This document shows positions 58,382-64,000 of a stretch of 64,000 bases of DNA, in pieces (the first letter of the stretch is position 1; every line of letters begins with the position of its first letter). Location: contig VGMX01000008.1 of NCBI GenBank assembly GCA_016866305.1, positions 20,941 to 84,940 of the forward strand. Direction: 5' to 3'. The notes under the pieces were generated by a model that was not told where the DNA came from, ran no database searches, and saw only the letters and a program-made list of their open reading frames with translations. Made by a program: the position numbers and the translations under genes. This stretch comes from Chlorobiota bacterium. Lineage in GTDB: Bacteria > Bacteroidota > Chlorobiia > Chlorobiales > Chlorobiaceae.

Positions 58382-59485
58382 ATGCATATCGGCGTTCCCA
58401 AAGAGATCAAACCTCTGGAAACCAGGGTGTCCTGTACGCCGTCAGGAGTCCGGCATCTGGTAAGCGGCGGGCACCGGGTGATGGTAGAGAGCGGTGCGGG
58501 TGAGTGCAGTGGTTTCAGTGATGACAAATATCGCAGGGCCGGCGCAGTCATTTCGGACAGTCCGGAAGAGGTCTGGTGCAGCGAACTGGTAGTGAAGGTC
58601 AAGGAGCCGCTTGTCGAGGAGTATGCTTTTTTTCGCAAGGATCAGATTCTCTTTACCTTTCTGCATCTTGCCGGCAATGCCGAGCTTTCCGGGGCACTGC
58701 TCGCCACCGGGGTCACCGCAATCGCCTATGAGACTGTCCAGGATGCCGGGCGGCTGCCGCTCCTTGCTCCCATGAGCGAGATTGCCGGCAAGATGAGCGT
58801 GCTGATGGGTGGCTATTACCTTGCCCACCAGCATGGAGGGGAAGGTATATTGCTGGGTGGTGTTCCCGGCGTATTGCCCGCAAGAGTCGTCATTCTGGGC
58901 GGCGGGTCGGCAGGTATGCCGGCAGCAAGGGGTGCGGCGGCCTGCGGTGCGGATGTCACGGTGCTCGAACTCGACCAGGAACGCATGCGTTACCTTGAGT
59001 CGTCCCTTCCCCCCCAGGTGCATACCCTGTATTCGACGGAACAGCATATCGATGAACAGCTTGGATCGGTCGATCTGCTTGTTGGCGCCGTGCTTGTACC
59101 CGGTGCTGCCGCTCCGAAGCTGATTACCCGAAGCATGCTCTCGGCGGTGAAAAAAGGAGCGGTTTTCGTGGATATCTCGATTGATCAGGGAGGCTGTTTC
59201 GAGACGTCGAGGGCAACAACCCACGCTGCGCCTGTGTTTGTCGAAGAGGGGATCATCCATTACTGCGTCAGTAACATGCCCGCAGCATATCCGAGAACTT
59301 CCACCGAGGCGCTCAGCGGGGCGACGCTCTCCTATATCAGGCGTATCGCCGATCTTGGCCTGGAAAGCGCGATGATCATGATGCCGGGACTTGCCGACGG
59401 GCTGAATGTCTGGAACGGCAATATCACGCATCGGGCGCTCGCCGGATCGCTTGGCCTGCCGTTTTTCGAGAATCCTTTCCTGTGA
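58382..59485 (+). CDS. ald: Alanine dehydrogenase
   Basis: Reversible NAD-dependent deamination of L-alanine to pyruvate and ammonia. 367 residues from the ATG at 58382 (MHIGVPKEIKPLETR). An upstream Met at 58334 would add a non-conserved leader. Family signatures: VGVPKE-like N-terminus, KVKEPLVEEY, AYETVQ, Rossmann VVILGGGSAGMPAARGA (about 168-184), and the ITHRALAGSLGLPF end. In a reductive-TCA phototroph it links pyruvate to amino acids. Stands alone, convergent with the PPC gene 6 bases away. Confidence 0.95.
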   Translation: MHIGVPKEIKPLETRVSCTPSGVRHLVSGGHRVMVESGAGECSGFSDDKYRRAGAVISDSPEEVWCSELVVKVKEPLVEEYAFFRKDQILFTFLHLAGNAELSGALLATGVTAIAYETVQDAGRLPLLAPMSEIAGKMSVLMGGYYLAHQHGGEGILLGGVPGVLPARVVILGGGSAGMPAARGAAACGADVTVLELDQERMRYLESSLPPQVHTLYSTEQHIDEQLGSVDLLVGAVLVPGAAAPKLITRSMLSAVKKGAVFVDISIDQGGCFETSRATTHAAPVFVEEGIIHYCVSNMPAAYPRTSTEALSGATLSYIRRIADLGLESAMIMMPGLADGLNVWNGNITHRALAGSLGLPFFENPFL

Positions 59486-59491
59486 ATCCCT

Positions 59492-59935
59492 CTACGGCAC
59501 CAGCAGCTTGAAGCCGGTCAGCGGATCCGGTTGACGGGTGGCGGTATTTTCAAGCAGTTCGGTCAGGATTACCTCCATGACATGCCACACCCTGACGCCG
59601 TTGCGAATGCAGCCGGTCACGGTATTTTCCTCGCGGCCGCACGCCATGTGCAGATGCACTACCGGGTTTCCGGTATCGTCGGGGAAGATGGTACCTGTCC
59701 CGGTTATTTCATGTGCATCATACAACTCGTGGGTCATGGGCTTCACCGGCAGTGCGCGGCTCTCTTCCGGGCCGACAACAAGCCTGCTTCCTTTGTCGGC
59801 TCCACCAATGATGATGATCTGAGCACGCTCTATCGAGTGCTCCCGTGCGAATTGCTCAAGCTGTTCATGGACGGTTTCACTGTCCTCGAGCCGGATCACA
59901 AAGATGCGTCCTTGCCTGGCTTCAGAATATTTCAT
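59492..59935 (-). CDS. PPC-domain (DUF296) protein
   Basis: 147 residues of the plant-and-prokaryote-conserved domain: GRIFVIRLEDSETV, the QIIIIGGADKG strand and PVVHLHMACGRE with the three-His-type site (HLH), then the GCIRNGVRVWHVMEVIL end. In bacteria the domain trimerises and its function is unknown. In plants it is joined to AT-hooks. No DNA-binding hook is present here. It lies 32 bases after tspO on the same strand, so the two are probably cotranscribed. Confidence 0.85.
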   Translation of the reverse strand: MKYSEARQGRIFVIRLEDSETVHEQLEQFAREHSIERAQIIIIGGADKGSRLVVGPEESRALPVKPMTHELYDAHEITGTGTIFPDDTGNPVVHLHMACGREENTVTGCIRNGVRVWHVMEVILTELLENTATRQPDPLTGFKLLVP

Positions 59936-59967
59936 GGGGTTTACGGTTCATTGAGGATGTCCGGTTG

Positions 59968-60363
59968 TTATTTTTTTTCAGGGTTGAGACGATAGATTTC
60001 CCAGTTGAGATATGCCGCGAAAAGTCCCCAGCAGAGGTAGGGCAGGAGAAGCGATCCGGCAAGGGGGCTGACCTGGAAAAACAGGATGATCACCACGATG
60101 AGGGTGATGTCGATGAGAAGGAGGTCAAGGAGTGCGGCAAGGATTTTCTTCTGTCCGAAAAACAGTCTCGTCCAGCTGAAGCTTGCTGCGAAATGCACCA
60201 GCAGTACCGGGGTGACCTGCAGCAGGTTGGTTTTTTCCGGAGAGAGGAAATAGACGGCCAGTGCTGTAAAAATGAAGATGTACAGAACCGTCCATACTGG
60301 CCCGAACACCGATTTCGGAGGTGTGAAAGGAGGTTTCTCGAGATTGTCGTACCACGTTGTCAT
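59968..60363 (-). CDS. tspO: Short TspO/MBR-family protein
   Basis: 131 residues beginning MTTWYDNLEKPPFTPPKSV, the loop that normally follows helix 1, then FGPVWTVLY. Typical TspO has about 150-160 residues and five helices, so here helix 1 is missing and four remain (about 18-40, 45-65, 75-97, 102-122). Porphyrin-linked residues of the loop and the W-rich start are kept. TspO proteins bind and photo-degrade or move porphyrins, which fits a bacteriochlorophyll producer. Neighbour of the PPC gene. Confidence 0.88.
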   Translation of the reverse strand: MTTWYDNLEKPPFTPPKSVFGPVWTVLYIFIFTALAVYFLSPEKTNLLQVTPVLLVHFAASFSWTRLFFGQKKILAALLDLLLIDITLIVVIILFFQVSPLAGSLLLPYLCWGLFAAYLNWEIYRLNPEKK

Positions 60364-60536
60364 AATCCTGAAACTGCTGGAACGGCCCCTTCAGTCCGGC
60401 TTCTTGCTGCCGGCTGCCGAAAGCGCCTTTTGTCGTTCTTCATACAAGGGTTTCCGGATCGAAATGGTTCCTTCGGTGTTGCTTCTTCAGGAGCCTTTTT
60501 CCGGTTTTCCGTTTCTGCACCCGAGGTTCCTTCAGC

Positions 60537-60845
60537 TCAGAAATCGAAAAACCGGATCTGCAGGTTTTCGTCGGGCTGCTCGTTGATCGTATATCGCCCT
60601 TTCGTCGTGATGGAAAGTCCTTTTCTGTCCGCAGCAGGGATAAGGCTCTCCTCGATGAGATCGGCTTCTCTTTTCGGGCATTCGCTGTTGAAGAACAGAT
60701 TCAGCACTGAACCGGTTTCTCCGAACTGCAGCAGAAAATCGCTGTGGTTGACAAAAACAAGGTCTTCGTATGCATAGGTCACTTCATGACCGAGCTCTTC
60801 AAGCAGTTGCATGATGGTTCCAAGTGGGCGCAAGGTTTGTTCCAT
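60537..60845 (-). CDS. Hypothetical protein paired with ArsC-like gene
   Basis: 102 residues, acidic, predicted alpha/beta with no membrane segment: LLEELGHEVTYAYEDLVFVNH followed by FLLQFGETGSVLNLFF strands (about 15-51). No family recognised. It starts 3 bases after the ArsC-like nitrogenase-associated gene, so the two form an operon and may share a redox or nitrogen role. Function unknown. Confidence 0.65.
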   Translation of the reverse strand: MEQTLRPLGTIMQLLEELGHEVTYAYEDLVFVNHSDFLLQFGETGSVLNLFFNSECPKREADLIEESLIPAADRKGLSITTKGRYTINEQPDENLQIRFFDF

Positions 60846-60848
60846 GGG

Positions 60849-61289
60849 TCAGTGATTCCTAAAGGTTGCAATATGGGGACAGGTGTCCATATCGGTCATT
60901 TTCATCGAATTGAAAACCGCTTCGGCTCCGGGAAGCGCAGACAGGCCGACGAGCGTTCTGAGCAGTGCCATGTCGAATCCCTGTATGCGGTGGTTCCCGA
61001 TTTTCATCAGCGGGTGCTTGATGAGGACAGGATTCCTTGCCATCTCTCTCAGCACTTCTTTCCGGCCATAGGTATACGGGTCGGTTTTCCCTGATTTTAC
61101 CGAGGAGGCTGCCGGATTGAACCATTCAGTCACCGGTTTGGTGCCGAGAAAGTCCTCCAGCTCATCTTCAGACCAGGGGTGTTCAAGAAGATTTACCGTT
61201 TCGACGCTATGACCGGCAAGTTCCAGCATGGCTTTCTGTCTCGTATTGTTCCGGCATCCCGGTTTTTCAAAAAACTGTATGATCGCCAT
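60849..61289 (-). CDS. ArsC-like nitrogenase-associated protein
   Basis: 146 residues of the thioredoxin-fold ArsC/Spx superfamily, closest to the nitrogenase-associated group (TIGR01616 as I recall): FFEKPGCRNNTRQKAML at the N-terminus with one Cys, LLEHPWSEDELEDFLG, PVTEWFNPAASSVKSG, and LIKHPLMKIGNHRIQGFD read over about residues 86-105. The second catalytic Cys of true arsenate reductase is not obvious. nif genes are not in the window. Operon with the 102-residue gene. Confidence 0.82.
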   Translation of the reverse strand: MAIIQFFEKPGCRNNTRQKAMLELAGHSVETVNLLEHPWSEDELEDFLGTKPVTEWFNPAASSVKSGKTDPYTYGRKEVLREMARNPVLIKHPLMKIGNHRIQGFDMALLRTLVGLSALPGAEAVFNSMKMTDMDTCPHIATFRNH

Positions 61290-61422
61290 GGTTGTCGGGA
61301 TATGGTTGTAATGATAAGGTTGAATATTTTAATTTTCTTAATATTTAAGTTATATTCACAATTTTACAATATAAATTAAGTTTATTTGTTTTTTTGTAAA
61401 AACGTAACGTAAGGAGAAGGGT
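61290..61422. promoter_or_regulatory. AT-rich regulatory region with nested palindromes
   Basis: Bases 61310-61410 are much more AT-rich than all flanking DNA. They contain CTTAA-TAT-TTAAG (61337-61349) and, next to it, TTATATT-N11-AATATAA (61350-61374). Several -10-like hexamers are present. It separates the divergent ArsC-like gene and the small ORF at 61423 and is probably the control region of both. Confidence 0.5.
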
Positions 61423-61680
61423 ATGGCAGAGGGGAGCATGCAGGCGTGGGAAAAGGTTCTCGAATATGCTTCGGTGCCGCTGCATGGCACCATGTCGAGG
61501 AAAATCCGCAAGGGAGTCAGGTTGCAGATCAATGAAGGCAAGATCTATGAGGAGGCCGTTCTGTTCATCAGTGATCTTTTTCTCCGGGTGACCGAAGATT
61601 CAGGTGACGGTTCCGCAGTGAACACTTATTACGATATGAAGACGGTTGCAAGTATCCGCACATACAGCAGCAAGGAGTAA
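61423..61680 (+). CDS. Small cytoplasmic protein, function unknown
   Basis: 85 residues with a strong ribosome binding site (AAGGAG) before the ATG. A helical start (QAWEKVLEYA) is followed by a basic KIRKGVRLQINEGKIYEE stretch and beta strands ending DMKTVASIRTY. The pattern could be a small RNA- or nucleotide-binding barrel, but that is a guess. It sits alone behind the AT-rich region 61290-61422. Confidence 0.65.
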   Translation: MAEGSMQAWEKVLEYASVPLHGTMSRKIRKGVRLQINEGKIYEEAVLFISDLFLRVTEDSGDGSAVNTYYDMKTVASIRTYSSKE

Positions 61681-61784
61681 AGCAAATCAGGAGCCGGTTG
61701 CGCCCTTCCTGAGACGGGAGGCGCAGGAACGGGTCGGCAGAAGAACCCATCGGGACCCGGATCCTTTTGCCCCCCTTGCGGTTT

Positions 61785-63084
61785 TTATTGTCTGTCCAGC
61801 CTGATCTCTGATTGCTGTTCCGTGCTTTCCCGCTTGACGGAAGGGACGGAGTGCTGCGTTCTGCCGGTTTTCGGGAGGTCGAGAATCTCCCGAGCACGGT
61901 CGAGCGCATCGTCGATGTGCCCGAAAATGTTTTCCTCGCCGATTTCATCGAAGATGCCGTACTGCTGCATGGCAAAGAGCGGTTGTGCATGCACTCCCGA
62001 GAGGATGAGCCGGATTCCGGTTTTTCTGCAGTCGGCAAGCAGTTCGCCCAGCATGTTGAGTCCTGTCGCATCGATGGTGAGAACTTTTCTCATCCGGATG
62101 ATGCGGATTGCGGGTTTCTTTTCGACGATATGCATGGCATCCTTGAACTTCGATGCAGCTCCGAAGAACATGGCGCCGCTGATTTCAAACACTTCCACTC
62201 CGTCCGGCACGCTTCTGGTGACAATGGTATTCGGGTCGTCCTCTTCCTCCCGGTCCTTCAATTCGCCGGTGATGACATCGACATTGGCAATACCGGCCAT
62301 GTGCTGCATGAAAAGGATGACGGCCAGGAGCATACCGATTTCGATGGCTATGGTCAGGTCGAATACGACTGTCAGCCAGAACGTTGTCAGGAGCACGATG
62401 ACGTCGCTTCGCGGGCTTTTCAGGAACTGACGGAAAACATGGTGTTCGCTCATGTTCCATGCCACCACAATCAGGATCGCTGCAAGTGTGGGCATGGGAA
62501 TAAGTTTCGCCCATCCGCCGAAGAGAAGCATGATGCCGAGCAGGGTCAGGGCGTGCACGATGCCCGCCACAGGGGTTCTGCCGCCGTTCTTCACGTTGGT
62601 TGCCGTGCGTGCGATGGCTCCTGTGACCGGAATTCCACCGAAGAGCGGTGTAATAATGTTTGCCATCCCTTGCGCCACGAGCTCCATGTTCGATTTGTGA
62701 CGGCTGCCGATCATGCCGTCGGCGACGACTGCGGAGAGCAGGGCTTCAATGGCACCAAGCAGGGCTATCGTGGTTGCCGGCATGACAAGCTGCCTGACGG
62801 TGGCGAAATCCACTTCAGGAACCGTCAGGGCGGGAAGGGCAGAGGGAATGTCCCCGAACCGCGACTCGATTGTAGCGACCTCGAGCCCGGCGAAGCGGAC
62901 AAGAAGGGCAGCGGCGATGATGGCAGTGATAAGTCCTTTTTCAGGCGATACTCCCGAAGCGATCGCAAATGCAAATGGCCAGGGGAAGAGCGACGATGCC
63001 GACAAGAACGCCGGCAACGACATCCTTCGATAACTGCCGGGGGGTGATCTCGGAAAGAACGCTGAAGAACTTTGGTTTGAACAT
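61785..63084 (-). pseudogene. SulP/SLC26-family anion transporter, frameshifted and deleted
   Basis: The gene begins at ATG 63082-63084 ([19 protein letters not shown], then [16 protein letters not shown]), the normal SulP start. One extra base near 62976-62981 shifts the frame, and the true continuation [19 protein letters not shown] is in the next frame. After TAI the sequence jumps to [21 protein letters not shown], which in relatives lies about 150-170 residues later, so helices 3 to about 8 are missing. The rest is intact: [33 protein letters not shown], and a C-terminal STAS domain (about 300-400 of the long frame). The total is about 433 codons against a usual 550-600. A 412-residue open frame (61785-63023) remains but cannot form the transport core. 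Confidence 0.75.
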
Positions 63085-63233
63085 CGGGCAGGAATGAACA
63101 GAACAGATGGCGCTTTGGTTTTTGCGTGTTTTATGGGCTATTTTCTATATACTCTTTCACCGGATACATTTCAAGTAACGGCGGGAGCGGATGGAAAAAA
63201 ACTTGTTATTATGAACCAGTTCCGGCACTCTTC

Positions 63234-64000
63234 GTGAAAACACCTCATACGTTCAATACCATAGCCGACCTGCTGCTTTCCCAGCCGTTGACCGTCGATG
63301 TCGAAATCGAGGACAGGCTGACAGGGCCATTTGCCGTCAAAGGGCTTGAAGTCGATGGTACGGTTCTCTACATGAGCATTCCCGGATTTGCAAGGCTTTC
63401 GCTTGAACTCGATCCTGCTGAACTCCTGATCTATCAGAACATGTTTCTCTGCTGGATCCACCGGCATCTTGAAAAGGAGCGTTTCTGCATCGTCGAGCGG
63501 TTTGCCGGCCATGCGCATGTCATGCTGTTTTCCGGTGCATTCGGTTCCCCGGATCCGTTTCTCGACGCCCTGCTGGCTTCAAGGATACTTGGTGAAAACG
63601 ACGAGCCGGGCTTCAGTCCCGGTATCGGGATCGCCAGCGGTACTGTTGTGACAGGTTTTACCGGTTTACCCGGAGAGTATGGCGCCGACATGTTCGGGCG
63701 GCCGCTGGTGCTTGCTGCTGCATGTGCCGGGCTGAAACCGTCCGGGGAGTATGCTGCGTGCATAACCGTACCCGAAGAGGAGTGGCGGGGACGTTCTCTC
63801 GATGCTGTTTTTCCTCCCGTTGCATACGACCATCCGGAAAAAGGGAGTGTGCGCCAGCCCCAGCTCTGGAGACTCGGTGATACAAGGCTCATTGATTTTC
63901 CGGGTACCGGCAGGGTCGGTGTAAGGGATATCGCCAGTTTCATCCACTGGGAGCAGGAGAAAACGCCCGACGCGCAGGCCAGGGAGTGGTTCGCTCTTGT
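63234..64000 (+). CDS. Class III cyclase-like protein, 3' end outside window
   Basis: The frame stays open from about 63190 to the window end, 255 codons from the GTG at 63234. The start is uncertain because no ribosome binding site is seen. A segment around 63634-63735 reads GIGIASGTVVTGFTG, then GADMFGRPLVLAAACAGL. This is the pattern of the class III adenylate/guanylate cyclase second half (GIGIHSGxVVxGxxG...GxxVNLAARL). The metal and purine-binding residues look degenerate, so it may be a catalytically dead relative. Upstream part of unknown fold. Divergent from the broken SulP gene. Confidence 0.55.
   Translation, partial: MKTPHTFNTIADLLLSQPLTVDVEIEDRLTGPFAVKGLEVDGTVLYMSIPGFARLSLELDPAELLIYQNMFLCWIHRHLEKERFCIVERFAGHAHVMLFSGAFGSPDPFLDALLASRILGENDEPGFSPGIGIASGTVVTGFTGLPGEYGADMFGRPLVLAAACAGLKPSGEYAACITVPEEEWRGRSLDAVFPPVAYDHPEKGSVRQPQLWRLGDTRLIDFPGTGRVGVRDIASFIHWEQEKTPDAQAREWFAL

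Noticed and set aside
61812..63047. 411-codon plus-strand open frame opposite the SulP remnant
   Set aside because: Antisense, charged and Cys/His-rich without any motif. The minus strand shows SulP and STAS sequence.

Overview
The window is chromosomal DNA of a green sulfur bacterium (Chlorobiaceae, Chlorobium/Pelodictyon/Chlorobaculum type). The decisive marker is a complete gene for the Fenna-Matthews-Olson bacteriochlorophyll a protein (fmoA, 10289-11389, minus). It is supported by a PucC/LhaA-type pigment-complex transporter (50344-51690), a B12-type radical SAM gene behind mutS, two copies of a structured RNA that fits the Chlorobi-1 motif, and a flavodoxin carrying a protochlorophyllide-reductase-type C-terminal domain. 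Genes are dense and moderately GC-rich. I see no insertion sequence, prophage, CRISPR array, rRNA or tRNA.

Layout. 1-3.7 kb: 3' part of agmatine deiminase, two Chlorobi-1-like RNAs, malate dehydrogenase, ribosomal proteins L27/L21 and a small membrane protein. 3.8-11.4 kb: mutS translationally coupled to a radical SAM gene, an ABC exporter, a MerR regulator and fmoA. 11.6-18.3 kb: lnt, a sensorless sigma-54 activator with a SPOR protein, ispE, a nitrilase-family amidase and a purine permease. 18.4-21.4 kb: 2-Cys peroxiredoxin with an IscR-like operator, proS and an exported protein. 21.5-25.7 kb: prmC, then hrcA-grpE-dnaJ. 25.7-30.4 kb: flavodoxin/PCP_red fusion, gap, mpl and a sugar aminotransferase. 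30.5-35 kb: a minus-strand run proB-proA-lolD-MFS. 35-43 kb: CPA2 antiporter, Fur-family regulator, def-fmt, lepA, lepB. 43-50 kb: trpE, HtrA protease, greA, a small protein, tpiA, and thiC behind a TPP riboswitch. 50.3-54.3 kb: pucC-like gene with a radical SAM gene, queD, a YgjP-type metallopeptidase. 54.7-57.9 kb: a CqsS/LuxN/PhcS-like hybrid sensor kinase followed by a PhcB-like SAM methyltransferase. 57.9-64 kb: alanine dehydrogenase, PPC-domain protein, a short TspO, an ArsC-like nitrogenase-associated protein, small unknowns, a broken SulP transporter and the start of a degenerate class III cyclase-like gene.

The most interesting system is the sensor-kinase/methyltransferase pair. The kinase has a multi-helix membrane domain like the quorum-sensing receptors CqsS, LuxN, LqsS and PhcS, a complete kinase core and two receiver domains, the first with Asn at the phospho-acceptor position. 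The next gene resembles PhcB, which in Ralstonia methylates a hydroxy fatty acid to make the signal read by PhcS. Together they suggest a fatty-acid-methyl-ester type cell-density system in a green sulfur bacterium. This rests on family resemblance and adjacency only. Other points of note are the paired Chlorobi-1 RNAs with compensatory base changes, the flavodoxin/PCP_red fusion, the IscR-like operator before the peroxiredoxin, and a SulP gene that carries both a frameshift and a large in-frame deletion.

All assignments come from reading the sequence and from remembered family features. No database search was run.
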